From positions 1,860,001 through 1,924,000 of the forward strand of contig NZ_CP139873.1 of the NCBI RefSeq assembly GCF_034422975.1: a stretch of DNA of 64,000 bases, given 5' to 3'. The DNA comes from Idiomarina sp. PL1-037. Lineage in GTDB: Bacteria > Pseudomonadota > Gammaproteobacteria > Enterobacterales > Alteromonadaceae. This document shows, in pieces, positions 1 through 8,297 of the stretch (positions are counted from its first letter, which is position 1; each line of letters opens with the position of its first letter). Position numbers and translations under genes: made by a program. The notes under the pieces are model-generated. The model was not told where the DNA came from and did no database searches. It saw only the letters and a program-made list of their open reading frames with translations.

Positions 1-1021
1 ACATAGACTGCGCGGCTTCAGGCGTACCAGCCATGTTGTCTGCCAGCACATAGTCACCCCAGCTATCGAAGCCCAGAAGTTTTGCTTTGTCAGCGCGCAA
101 CTTGGTTAAACGCTGAACCATAGGACGTGTGTCAGTTTCCGTATTACCAGACCCACGGTTGGCTGAGGTTTCCCAAATTTTCTGACGCAGTTCTCGGTTC
201 TCTAAATCGGTCAAAATAGACTGACGAGTTGTGTTAGTCAGAGTAATAGCGTACTTACCTTCCATATCACGGCTCTCTGCCGCTTTGGCTAACGACGCAA
301 TTTTACTGTCACTAAGTCCAGCCAGTTGTTCTTTATCATCAACAACAATGACGTTTTCGTTAGTCAGCGCCATTAAGCTTTTCTGGAATTCAGTTGTTAA
401 ACTGGATAACTCTTCGTTGATATCACGAATTTGTTGTTTCTGCTCGTCGTTCAGCTCTGCGCCGGCGCGAACAAACCCTTTGTAAGTATCTTCCAGTAAA
501 CGCTCAGACTCAGAGTCCAGATCTAAAGAGTCGCGGTTATCAAATAAGTTCTTAACTCGCGCAAACAAATCTGGGTTCAGCATGATGTTGTCACGGTGAG
601 AGGCCATCTCAGGCGCTAGCTTACCCTGTAACTGACGAATTTCATCGCTGCTGTTAGAAGAAGACAGGTTATAGAACACTGAGCTTACACGCCCCAGAAT
701 TTTGCCCGCTTTTTCCATTTCAACAATGGTATTTTCAAAAGTAGGTTCTGCTGAGTTCGTTGCAATAGCTTCAATTTCAGCCATGTGCTCTTCCATTCCG
801 CGCTCAAATGCAGGTTCAAAATGTTTGAACTCAATAGCATCAAAGTCCGGTGCCTGGTATTGCAGAGAGCTGGCCTCGAAGAATGGGTTAGTCATAGTTT
901 CTTGCTGACTGCTGTCAGCAGAAGCAGCCTGATTCTCAGTTGTTGATGAGTTATTTGCATCACTGCAAGCTCCCAACGATACTGCCGCGCCCACTGCTAC
1001 AGCCAGTAAAGTTTTACGCAT
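1..1021 (-). CDS. dcp: Peptidyl-dipeptidase Dcp-like M3 metallopeptidase, 5' part only
   Basis: Reading leftward from an ATG at 1021 gives 340 codons without a stop before the window edge, so the gene is truncated by the window and not necessarily broken. The product opens with a lipoprotein signal (hydrophobic stretch ending LGAC, then Ser/Asn/Thr/Gln-rich linker), so it should be membrane-anchored outside the cytoplasm. The following region (starting NPFFEASSLQYQAPDFDAI) has the helical N-terminal layout of M3 oligopeptidases of the Dcp group, which remove C-terminal dipeptides with one zinc ion. The HEXXH zinc motif lies in the C-terminal half, outside the window, so catalysis cannot be checked. 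A promoter-like pair sits at 1070-1098. OpdA/PrlC is an alternative M3 member but is cytosolic and lacks a lipobox. Confidence 0.85.
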   Translation of the reverse strand, partial: MRKTLLAVAVGAAVSLGACSDANNSSTTENQAASADSSQQETMTNPFFEASSLQYQAPDFDAIEFKHFEPAFERGMEEHMAEIEAIATNSAEPTFENTIVEMEKAGKILGRVSSVFYNLSSSNSSDEIRQLQGKLAPEMASHRDNIMLNPDLFARVKNLFDNRDSLDLDSESERLLEDTYKGFVRAGAELNDEQKQQIRDINEELSSLTTEFQKSLMALTNENVIVVDDKEQLAGLSDSKIASLAKAAESRDMEGKYAITLTNTTRQSILTDLENRELRQKIWETSANRGSGNTETDTRPMVQRLTKLRADKAKLLGFDSWGDYVLADNMAGTPEAAQSM

Positions 1022-1069
1022 GGGTATCTCCCGTTGTCTACGTTTTGTCATTGTGATTTTGGTGACAAT

Positions 1070-1098
1070 ACTCTAGCCCTGTGGAGCCTCAGGCTCAA
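1070..1098 (-). promoter_or_regulatory. Putative sigma-70 promoter of the dcp-like gene
   Basis: On the minus strand TTGAGC (1093-1098) is followed after 17 nt by TAGAGT (1070-1075), about 50 nt upstream of the dcp start codon. A GAGCC/GGCTC inverted repeat (1084-1096) overlaps the -35 region. Prediction by eye only. Confidence 0.45.
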
Positions 1099-1227
1099 GA
1101 GCTAAACGGCAAAAAGCATGATCTTCGGGGTAAAACTTAAGATGAATGAAAAATACAACAAACGGAAGAAAGTAAAAAAGATAATTAATTTAGATTTTAC
1201 AGGGGGAATTACTAAGAGAGAGAATAA

Positions 1228-1304
1228 TGGCGGAGTGGACGGGACTCGAACCCGCGACCTCCGGCGTGACAGGCCGGCATTCTAACCAACTGAACTACCA
1301 CTCC
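1228..1304 (-). tRNA. tRNA-Asp (GTC), copy 1
   Basis: A 77-nt minus-strand cloverleaf with acceptor stem GGAGTGG/CCACTCC, discriminator G and encoded CCA (TGG at 1228-1230 on the plus strand). The anticodon loop CTGTCAC gives GTC, and the T-arm carries GGTTCGAGTCC. It is identical to the copy at 1331-1407 and 26 nt downstream of it, so the two are probably co-transcribed from the promoter at 1450-1478. Confidence 0.97.
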
Positions 1305-1330
1305 GCAAAAATTCTTTGGGGCGTACTAAA

Positions 1331-1407
1331 TGGCGGAGTGGACGGGACTCGAACCCGCGACCTCCGGCGTGACAGGCCGGCATTCTAACCAACTGAACTA
1401 CCACTCC
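1331..1407 (-). tRNA. tRNA-Asp (GTC), copy 2
   Basis: A 77-nt minus-strand tRNA identical to the copy at 1228-1304, with the same GTC anticodon and encoded CCA. It is promoter-proximal: the -10 box of the predicted promoter ends about 40 nt upstream of its 5' end. Confidence 0.97.
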
Positions 1408-1449
1408 GCATTAGCACTTTGCTTTGAAGTCTCCCTCAACGCGGCGTGC

Positions 1450-1478
1450 ATATTACGAGTGAGGGGCAAATGAGTCAA
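1450..1478 (-). promoter_or_regulatory. Strong sigma-70 promoter of the tRNA-Asp pair
   Basis: On the minus strand TTGACT (1473-1478), a 17-nt spacer and TAATAT (1450-1455) form a near-consensus promoter. The bases after the -10 are GC-rich (GCACGCCGCG), the discriminator type associated with stringent, growth-rate control of stable RNA genes. Confidence 0.75.
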
Positions 1479-1547
1479 CACTTTTTTTAAAGATTTTAAC
1501 CGACTGTCTGATTTATATTCAGATCTGCGCTTTTTTAACCACAAAGG

Positions 1548-2894
1548 TCACTTTTTACCACTTTTCTCTGGTTTTTCAGTTTCCGCTTCATCGCTCTCAA
1601 CCGCAACTTTTTTCCGACGAAACTTAAACCACCACAGCCCAACTAAAGCTAACGCAATGAGAGCAATATTAACAACAACAATAATGATTAGATTGGTCAT
1701 CGCCTGCTTTTGCTTAGCCTCACGCTCCTGCCTTGCCTGTTCGCGCTGACGTTCAAGTTCTAATTGCTGCCGTTCTGCTAATTCTGCCGCTGTCGGTTCA
1801 GGTGGTGGCGGTTCTTTTGCAATAAAACTAAAATCATCAATTCTGGCTTCAAATTCACGCCCCCCTACACTGGTGGCAAAAATATCTAAATCTATAAGAT
1901 GCTTACCAAAAGCCAGGTTAGCAATGTCGACACGGTGCGGAAAACTCTCTATCTGGCTGACCGTAAATTTCCGAACTTCACCGTTCGGAAAGCTGGTTTC
2001 ACCATTAATCACAAGACTCTGCGGATCTATCCGATCTTCATCAACACGGATAACAAACTGATGATTATCGTCCACAGACTCTGACTGAATAACGTCAAAT
2101 TCAACCGGTAACGGCTCAACCACAACAGGACCGAATTCAAATACTCGTTGATACAAAGGAGTGGTCATTTCATAAGTGGCCATCCACTCACCCGGTGCCA
2201 CATCCAAATTAAAGAAACCGGTAAATATGCCATCCCCCGCTCTCTCATCATGACCCCGGCCGTCATCTTCGAATTGCGCTACACGTGACGGATTCGAACC
2301 AAAGTTATCAAAGTCCGAGTTATTGGTACTGACAAACAGGACATCCAGTAGCACGGTCTGACGAAAACGTGAGGTTTTAACAACTTCATCGCCATTATAG
2401 AGTTTCCCTTCTACTTTCAGCTCTTCGTACTGAAATAATGGACTGGGTAAAGGCTCTGCTTCAAAGCGAATATCAGAGATGACTAAGGCTTTATTTTCCT
2501 CATCAATACGTCCAGCAGCCTGCCAGGGGCCTGGCTGAGGCTCTTTTATCCGGATAATGTCAAAATTAGGGTCAGTGTACCAAGTTACTTTTTCTGTCGG
2601 ATAACGGGCGTCGTACCATTTACTCCCGTCAGGCTTGATGAGAACCAAAGGCTTACTGCCCGGTTCGCGAAAAAACAACAGAGTGATTTCTTCTACGTTC
2701 TCATCTATACGGAAACTTTGTCCTTTAATTGGCAACTTATTAGTAAGATCGCCTTCAATAAGAGTCATAGCACGCTTTTCAACTTCCTCTTTCGAGTCAG
2801 AGCCAGAGTCAACCGTGCTAAAACTCTGTACCGCGTAGGCTGATGAGCTACTTATTAAAACCAATAATACTATTAAGAGTCTTGCCACAGACAA
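1548..2894 (-). CDS. TIGR03503-like exported, membrane-anchored protein of unknown function
   Basis: 448 aa. Residues 1-21 form a Sec signal peptide ending AYA. A long beta-rich periplasmic region follows, including a stretch reminiscent of a calcium-loop (DDGRGHDERAGDGIF). A charged Gln/Glu/Arg helix (about 370-397) then leads into one C-terminal transmembrane segment (about 398-423) and a Lys/Glu-rich cytoplasmic tail. Architecture and neighbourhood match the gammaproteobacterial family TIGR03503, whose role is not established; I make this link from memory of the family. The start codon lies 22 nt inside the 3' end of the upstream gene dnaQ, so the two are probably co-transcribed. No enzymatic motif is visible. 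The TM at the C-terminus with most of the mass outside suggests an envelope role, but that is inference. Confidence 0.7.
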   Translation of the reverse strand: MSVARLLIVLLVLISSSSAYAVQSFSTVDSGSDSKEEVEKRAMTLIEGDLTNKLPIKGQSFRIDENVEEITLLFFREPGSKPLVLIKPDGSKWYDARYPTEKVTWYTDPNFDIIRIKEPQPGPWQAAGRIDEENKALVISDIRFEAEPLPSPLFQYEELKVEGKLYNGDEVVKTSRFRQTVLLDVLFVSTNNSDFDNFGSNPSRVAQFEDDGRGHDERAGDGIFTGFFNLDVAPGEWMATYEMTTPLYQRVFEFGPVVVEPLPVEFDVIQSESVDDNHQFVIRVDEDRIDPQSLVINGETSFPNGEVRKFTVSQIESFPHRVDIANLAFGKHLIDLDIFATSVGGREFEARIDDFSFIAKEPPPPEPTAAELAERQQLELERQREQARQEREAKQKQAMTNLIIIVVVNIALIALALVGLWWFKFRRKKVAVESDEAETEKPEKSGKK

Positions 2895-3580
2895 TGTCCA
2901 CCTTCTTCTTTGACTCGCGCCAAACGCTCCTGATGTAATGTCTCTTCATCGGCCGTTGCCCGTAAAACCTTTAATGCGGGGCGATTGGTGACCCGTTGAT
3001 GTTCTACTTTATGTGAGCCACCCTGATTGTCTTTTCCGTGGCTGGCCAGGTTTAATGCCGTTTGCCCACCGGTCATCATCAAATAGACGTCAGCAAGAAT
3101 CTCGGCATCCAGTAAGGCGCCGTGCAGTTCACGTGCTGAGTTATCAACGTCATAGGCGCGGCATAATGCATCCAGACTGTTTCTTTGCCCTGGCCGCATT
3201 TCCCGGGCAAGTTGCAAGGTATCGAGTACCGAGCAAAAATCATTGGTCAGGCCAACAGCCGGGCGAATACGACTAAACTCAGCATCCATAAAACCCACGT
3301 CAAATGGCGCATTATGAATAACTAACTGAGATCCTTTAATAAATTCAATAAAATCATGAACCACCTGAGCGAATACGGGTTTGTCGGTTAAAAAGTCATT
3401 GGTTATACCGTGAACTTCAATCGCTTCCTGCTCGACCACCCGCTCCGGATTAATGTAAACATGGAAATGATTACCGGTTAATTTGCGATTAATAAGCTCC
3501 ACACAGCCTATTTCAATAATTCTGTGCCCCTTTGCGGGGTCAATTCCGGTAGTTTCTGTATCTAATACGACCTGACGCAT
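2873..3580 (-). CDS. dnaQ: DNA polymerase III epsilon subunit (proofreading 3'-5' exonuclease)
   Basis: 235 aa, close to the E. coli length (243). The DEDDh exonuclease motifs are all visible: ExoI LDTETTGID (D7, E9), ExoII in HNAPFDVGF, and ExoIII with the His/Asp pair in ELHGALLDAEILAD. The short C-terminal tail is the part that normally contacts the polymerase alpha subunit. It is divergent from rnhA with a gap of about 50 nt, the classical dnaQ/rnhA arrangement of enteric bacteria, so overlapping promoters in 3581-3631 are expected. Its 3' end overlaps the start of the TIGR03503-like gene. Confidence 0.97.
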   Translation of the reverse strand: MRQVVLDTETTGIDPAKGHRIIEIGCVELINRKLTGNHFHVYINPERVVEQEAIEVHGITNDFLTDKPVFAQVVHDFIEFIKGSQLVIHNAPFDVGFMDAEFSRIRPAVGLTNDFCSVLDTLQLAREMRPGQRNSLDALCRAYDVDNSARELHGALLDAEILADVYLMMTGGQTALNLASHGKDNQGGSHKVEHQRVTNRPALKVLRATADEETLHQERLARVKEEGGHCLWQDS

Positions 3581-3631
3581 GCTGAAATCCTGATATACTC
3601 GCTGGAAACAAAGGATATAGTAGCAAGTAAC

Positions 3632-4105
3632 ATGTCGAACTCAAAAGCTGTTCATTTATATACTGATGGTTCTTGTCTGGGAAACCCGGGGCCGGGTGGC
3701 TACGGCGCCGTACTGGAATACGGGAAGCATCACAAAGAATTAAGTCAGGGCTATCGTCTGACCACCAATAACCGCATGGAAATGCTGGCTACTATCGCGG
3801 GACTGCGCGAGTTAAAGCGCTCCTGCCATGTCATTCTGACCACCGACAGCCAGTATGTGAAGCAAGGCGTCGAGCAGTGGATGCAGCGCTGGAAGCAAAA
3901 CGGCTGGCGTACCTCGGCGCGTAAAGCGGTAAAAAATAAAGACTTATGGCAACAACTGGACGAAGAAGTTAACCGCCATAAAGTTGAATGGAAATGGATT
4001 AAAGGCCATTCCGGACACAAACAAAATGAGCGTTGTGATGAACTGGCTCGCGACGCCGCAACGCGCGAGCCTATGCTTGAAGATAAAGGATTTGACAGCG
4101 AGTAA
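3632..4105 (+). CDS. rnhA: Ribonuclease HI
   Basis: 157 aa, the usual size of bacterial RNase HI, which cleaves the RNA strand of RNA:DNA hybrids. The carboxylate tetrad is present: D12 (YTDGSCLGNPG), E50 (NNRMEM), D72 (TTDSQYV) and D136, with the flexible-loop His in KGHSGH. The basic protrusion (VEQWMQRWKQNGWRTSARK) is intact. It is divergent from dnaQ. The stop codon is one base from the end of the convergent rhodanese gene, leaving no room for a separate terminator. Confidence 0.97.
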   Translation: MSNSKAVHLYTDGSCLGNPGPGGYGAVLEYGKHHKELSQGYRLTTNNRMEMLATIAGLRELKRSCHVILTTDSQYVKQGVEQWMQRWKQNGWRTSARKAVKNKDLWQQLDEEVNRHKVEWKWIKGHSGHKQNERCDELARDAATREPMLEDKGFDSE

Positions 4106-4106
4106 A

Positions 4107-4496
4107 CTACTCGCCGGCAACTACCGGCAGTTTTTTCTCCTGCCAGGCGCTCATACCGCCATCTACGCTGTAAACGTTATCGAATCCCATGCGTTGCAGG
4201 CTCTCTGCGGCCAGAGCTGAACGACCACCGGTTCGGCAAATAAGGTACAAGGGCTTTTCGGCGATGCGCTCCAGAGCATTGTCATATCCGGCCACATCAG
4301 GATGCTGATTTAACTGCATTTCCAGCACTCCACGGGGCATGTTCACCGCCTGGCGAATGTGTCCCTGACCATACTCCGCCGGCTCTCTCACATCAATAAC
4401 ACGCGCACCCTGCTCTATGGCTTCTTGCAGTTCTTCGGTGTTCACTTCTTTGACGCTCGATTTCGCTTTTCCACATAACTCTTGTGCTGTAATCAT
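4107..4496 (-). CDS. Single-domain rhodanese-like protein
   Basis: 129 aa containing one rhodanese domain. The predicted active-site loop is CRTGGRS with Cys87, the persulfide-forming residue in this family, and the N-terminal part carries the conserved VIDVREPAEYGQGHI stretch. It resembles GlpE/PspE-type sulfurtransferases, but there is no signal peptide, so it should be cytoplasmic. The ATG overlaps the stop of the upstream yafS-like gene by 4 nt (ATGA), indicating translational coupling. The physiological sulfur acceptor cannot be read from the sequence. Confidence 0.88.
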   Translation of the reverse strand: MITAQELCGKAKSSVKEVNTEELQEAIEQGARVIDVREPAEYGQGHIRQAVNMPRGVLEMQLNQHPDVAGYDNALERIAEKPLYLICRTGGRSALAAESLQRMGFDNVYSVDGGMSAWQEKKLPVVAGE

Positions 4497-5263
4497 AATT
4501 TACCTCTTATTTGTTTATTCGACTTTGAAAATTGTTTCGTCGTCATTGCTGTTGCTGCCTGCCTTCCGTTAACCGAAAGCTGCTTTCTTTGAGCTGACGG
4601 TTTTAATCTGTTAATCAGCGTTTGTTTGCGTGCCACTATGAAATAAGCGGCGCGCAGTCCTGGTATTAAGTTGCTTAGCTTCGTTGACCAGTCACTTCCC
4701 CGATACTCGCTATGGTGCAGAAAATTCGAAACATAAAATTCAGACTCCAGGATTTCGAACCCCAACAATTCCAGCCAGTCTTTAACTCTTACTGGTGTAA
4801 AGTACCTCCCACACCATGGGAAACGTTTTTTATGGCGAATGAGAAAGCCACTGGCTACCGCCGGACTGTAGGGGTTAAACCCCGTCAGTATTAATACGCC
4901 ATCGTCGTCCAGTACTCGCGTAGCCTCCCTAAGTAGTTGGTGCGGATGCCGACAAAATTCAAGGACAAAAGGAGCAATTAGGTTGTCGACACTGTTTTCC
5001 TTTAAAGCCAGCTCTGTTAACTTGCTGCGAACCGCTACGTCACTGCCTGTACCGACAGTAAACCACTGAGCTCCATTTTTAAGGCACTCATTAAGCCCCG
5101 GACCCAAAGAACCTATAGCCACGGTTTTCCCCGGCTTTAGTCGCCGCTGATGAGCTCGAATTAACTCAGCCGTCTGTTCCATCATGTAGTGGCCACAGGC
5201 CATTTGCTGCCAATTCCCGGGAGCCGCTAAATCAATTTTCGAATATGCTGGTTTAATTAACAC
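4493..5263 (-). CDS. yafS: YafS-like SAM-dependent methyltransferase (class I fold)
   Basis: 256 aa, predicted to start at GTG 5263 with AGGAA about 6 nt upstream. The middle shows the class I methyltransferase pattern: LREATRVLDDDGVLILTGFNP resembles post-motif II/III, followed by a substrate region with PWCGRYFTPVRVKDWLELLGF. Motif I is weak: VAIGSLGPGLN replaces the usual DxGxGxG. Position between gloB (divergent) and rnhA is that of E. coli yafS, which supports the name more than sequence alone. The C-terminal 40 residues are basic and low in complexity. The methyl acceptor is unknown. Confidence 0.75.
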   Translation of the reverse strand: MLIKPAYSKIDLAAPGNWQQMACGHYMMEQTAELIRAHQRRLKPGKTVAIGSLGPGLNECLKNGAQWFTVGTGSDVAVRSKLTELALKENSVDNLIAPFVLEFCRHPHQLLREATRVLDDDGVLILTGFNPYSPAVASGFLIRHKKRFPWCGRYFTPVRVKDWLELLGFEILESEFYVSNFLHHSEYRGSDWSTKLSNLIPGLRAAYFIVARKQTLINRLKPSAQRKQLSVNGRQAATAMTTKQFSKSNKQIRGKL

Positions 5264-5337
5264 GGCTAATTCCTGTATTATGAACTTATCTTCAACTTAC
5301 TCGCTGGGTTTCTCATCCTAGCGTTATAGGGGTTAAC

Positions 5338-6099
5338 ATGCGAGTGCACGCTATTGAAGCTTTCGACGACAATTACATATGGGCAATTGAAACCAATAAT
5401 AATGACAACGTTATTATTGTAGACCCCGGCGAAGCCAAACCCGTTCAACAATGGCTGGAACAAAATAATAAAAGTATTGAGGCTATTTTAGTTACTCACC
5501 ACCATTACGACCATACTGGTGGCATAGCTGAATTGCTGGAACAAATCCCGTGTCCGGTTATCGGCCCCGAAAACCCTGATATAAAAACGCTCACCCGCAC
5601 AGTTACAGAAGGCGATGAGCTGACCGTTGGAGGTATTCAGTGGCAAGTATTAACCACGCCGGGACACACACTGGATCACATCAGTTTTTATACTCCCGGC
5701 TTTCTATTTTGCGGTGACACACTGTTTTCCGGTGGTTGTGGCCGTATGTTTGAAGGTACGCCAGAACAATTTACGCATTCACTGTTAAAGCTGCGTAAGC
5801 TGCCGGGAGAAACTCGGGTCTTTTGTGCCCACGAGTATACTCAGGCGAATATAAATTTTGCCTTGAAAGTTGAGCCAGAGAACGCGGTGCTGCAAAGTTA
5901 CGCTGAAAAGGTCAGAATGTTACGTGAACAAAAACAAATAACTCTGCCAAGCACGCTGCAGCTGGAGTTAGCCATTAACCCCTTTCTCCGGTTTGACCAG
6001 AAAAGCGTTATTTCAGCAGCCAATAAACATGCCGGAAGTGTAAAAAACACCCCAGAGGATGTTTTTTACACAATTAGGCAGTGGAAAGATAATGCCTGA
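5338..6099 (+). CDS. gloB: Hydroxyacylglutathione hydrolase (glyoxalase II)
   Basis: 253 aa, normal glyoxalase II length. It hydrolyses S-D-lactoylglutathione to D-lactate and glutathione, the second step of methylglyoxal detoxification. The metallo-beta-lactamase signature THHHYDHTGG is intact, as are the later metal ligands in TPGHT, FCGDTLFSGGCGR and CAHEYT, which would hold a binuclear metal centre. It is divergent from yafS with about 74 nt between. mltD follows on the same strand after a short gap, the E. coli gene order. The glutathione it needs is made by GshA, also in this window. Confidence 0.96.
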   Translation: MRVHAIEAFDDNYIWAIETNNNDNVIIVDPGEAKPVQQWLEQNNKSIEAILVTHHHYDHTGGIAELLEQIPCPVIGPENPDIKTLTRTVTEGDELTVGGIQWQVLTTPGHTLDHISFYTPGFLFCGDTLFSGGCGRMFEGTPEQFTHSLLKLRKLPGETRVFCAHEYTQANINFALKVEPENAVLQSYAEKVRMLREQKQITLPSTLQLELAINPFLRFDQKSVISAANKHAGSVKNTPEDVFYTIRQWKDNA

Positions 6100-6147
6100 T
6101 TCTTTAAACTCCTCAAGATGTTCATAATTATCGGAAATAGATTGCGC

Positions 6148-7782
6148 ATGATAAACAGCAAGCGAAAGAACGCATGGTTAAAGTATTGTATGGTGGCCAG
6201 TGGCCTGGCATTAAGTGGCTGCCAGAGCACAACGCTGTTTAGCAGTAATGAACCGGTAAGCTCAAAGAACGAAACGGCGGAACTGAAACTGACGGTCATT
6301 CCGGAAGAAGTGATCAGCCGGCACGCCGAAGAAGAAATCAAAATCAGCGAACCTGTAAAGCTTACCCCGCAGGAGCAGGAAGATTTGTGGGTGCGTATTC
6401 GCCAGCAACTCAGCTTTCATGTGCCCGATGTACCCAGAGTACAGAGCCAGCGCAACTGGTATGCCAGTCATCCGGAATATTTAGACCGTGTGGCTAAGCG
6501 TGCCGAACCTTATCTTCACCTCATTGTTGAAGAGCTGGAGAAGCGTGATATGCCCGTGGATCTGGCCTTATTGCCGATAGTCGAAAGTGCTTTCGACCCG
6601 TTCGCCTATTCCCATGGCAGCGCCTCAGGTGTCTGGCAGTTTATTCCGGGTACCGCGCGCCAATATGGTCTGGACATTAACTGGTGGTACGACGGTCGTC
6701 GCGATGTTTTTGCCGCAACACACGCTGCACTCGATTATTTACAGGCGCTTCACCGCTACTTTGACGGTAACTGGATGCACGCACTAGCAGCCTATAACTC
6801 AGGCGAAGGCCGGGTCGCCGCTGCAATTCGTAAAAATGAGCGTCTGAACAAACCAACCGACTTCTGGAATTTGTCCTTACCGCGCGAGACTCGTGCTTAC
6901 GTCCCCAAATTATTAGCGTTAGCGGAAATACTCGCCAATAGCGAAGAGTACGGAGTCGCATGGTACCCTATAGAGAATCAACCCAAGCTTGAGGTGGTTG
7001 AAACACCTGCACAAATCGACTTGGCATTAGCGGCTGATATGGCTGAGATGCCTCTGGATTTACTGCACCAGTACAATTCTGGTTATAACCGCTGGGCAAC
7101 GGCGCCAAACGGCCCTCACCGTTTACTTCTTCCGAATCAGAATGCAGAAAAGTTTAAACAGGCCTTAAATGAAACTGAACCAAAAGACTGGCTGAGCTGG
7201 ACCCGCCACGAGGTTAAATCGGGTGAGAGCCTGCTCGTTATTTCTAAAAAATACAATACGTCTGTTGACGTGATACAGCAGGTTAATGACATCAGCAGTG
7301 ATATCATTCGCGCAGGCGACCATCTGTTAGTCCCGGTTGCGACACTCAATATCGATAATTACAAGTTATCGCAGGATCAGCGCCGTGAAAATCGCCAAGA
7401 TCAAAAACGCTCCGGTAAACGTATTGATTACGTGGTGCAATCTGGCGACACACTCTGGGATCTAAGCCGAGCATACCAAGTGAACTTGCGCGATTTAGCA
7501 CGCTGGAACTCGATGGCTCCGGGAGATTATTTAAGACCTGGACAAGAGTTAGTGGTTTGGACGGAAGCCAAGCCATCGTCAACGGTACAAAGCAGTATTA
7601 ACAGTATTATGCGTAATATTAGCTACCGTGTGCGTAGCGGTGACTCACTAGCCAGGATTGCTGATAAGTTTAATGTCACCATTCGCCAAATTGAGCAATG
7701 GAATAACATTCAACGCAATCGTTATCTACAGCCCGGACAAATGCTTAAGTTAAAAGTCGATGTTACCGAGGTGAGTAGTTGA
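6148..7782 (+). CDS. mltD: Membrane-bound lytic murein transglycosylase D with three LysM repeats
   Basis: 544 aa from the ATG at 6148. An upstream in-frame ATG at 6118 exists, but starting at 6148 gives a compact lipoprotein signal with lipobox LALSGC, so 6148 is preferred. The SLT domain follows (about 90-240) with the catalytic Glu in LLPIVESAFDP and the GSASGVWQFIPGTA motif. Three C-terminal LysM repeats begin at about 360, 430 and 495 (VKSGES, VQSGDTLWDL, VRSGDSLARI) and would bind peptidoglycan. The enzyme cleaves glycan strands to 1,6-anhydromuropeptides. It lies just downstream of gloB, as in E. coli. Confidence 0.95.
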   Translation: MINSKRKNAWLKYCMVASGLALSGCQSTTLFSSNEPVSSKNETAELKLTVIPEEVISRHAEEEIKISEPVKLTPQEQEDLWVRIRQQLSFHVPDVPRVQSQRNWYASHPEYLDRVAKRAEPYLHLIVEELEKRDMPVDLALLPIVESAFDPFAYSHGSASGVWQFIPGTARQYGLDINWWYDGRRDVFAATHAALDYLQALHRYFDGNWMHALAAYNSGEGRVAAAIRKNERLNKPTDFWNLSLPRETRAYVPKLLALAEILANSEEYGVAWYPIENQPKLEVVETPAQIDLALAADMAEMPLDLLHQYNSGYNRWATAPNGPHRLLLPNQNAEKFKQALNETEPKDWLSWTRHEVKSGESLLVISKKYNTSVDVIQQVNDISSDIIRAGDHLLVPVATLNIDNYKLSQDQRRENRQDQKRSGKRIDYVVQSGDTLWDLSRAYQVNLRDLARWNSMAPGDYLRPGQELVVWTEAKPSSTVQSSINSIMRNISYRVRSGDSLARIADKFNVTIRQIEQWNNIQRNRYLQPGQMLKLKVDVTEVSS

Positions 7783-7790
7783 GGCAACCT

Positions 7791-8297
7791 ATGAACAACG
7801 TAAAGTACTTTTTTGTCTTTGCAGCGCTGCTATTTAGCGCTCAAACTTTAGCCGACTGGAAAGCCGAAGGTAGTGGTAAAATTATCTACCCTTCAGGCCG
7901 CACGGAACCTTTAACTTTTGGTTTCGAATATAAGAAGGTGTATGACACCATTATTTTTACTGCCGGAAAGTCACAAATGCGTACCTCACAAATGCCACCG
8001 AACTATATTCTTAATATGTTTGTGAATAAGCAAGGGCAGGTTTATGTGGCAGAGTTTGCTGATGGTTTTTTTAAAGGTTTCGAGCTCAATATTGGTGATC
8101 ATAAAGTCAGCATTAATCATCGAAAAGAATTCGACGAAGATGAGCCCTTAAAGCACTTACTTGTACAAATCGATGATCGTCGTTTTCTGCTAGAAAGCAC
8201 GCACCCAACTATACGGTTCGAGTTTGACGAAGAAAAAGGCATTGTCGATATTAATGGCTCAGGCCTGCTGAAAGACCTGAGCTCAAAAGGACGTTAA
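7791..8297 (+). CDS. Small exported protein of unknown function
   Basis: 168 aa from ATG 7791, preceded by GAGGC. A TTG at 7779 overlapping the mltD stop would add four residues, but 7791 gives a cleaner signal peptide (about 1-21, ending TLA). The mature part is short, acidic and beta-rich, with no cysteine and no motif I recognise. It follows mltD by 8 nt, so it is probably co-expressed with the lytic transglycosylase and sits in the periplasm. The 3' end overlaps the convergent ligA by 4 nt. No function is proposed. Confidence 0.75.
   Translation: MNNVKYFFVFAALLFSAQTLADWKAEGSGKIIYPSGRTEPLTFGFEYKKVYDTIIFTAGKSQMRTSQMPPNYILNMFVNKQGQVYVAEFADGFFKGFELNIGDHKVSINHRKEFDEDEPLKHLLVQIDDRRFLLESTHPTIRFEFDEEKGIVDINGSGLLKDLSSKGR

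Noticed and set aside
1228..1407. Tandem 103-nt repeat read as a mobile or CRISPR-like repeat
   Set aside because: The repeated unit is simply two identical tRNA-Asp genes with different flanks.
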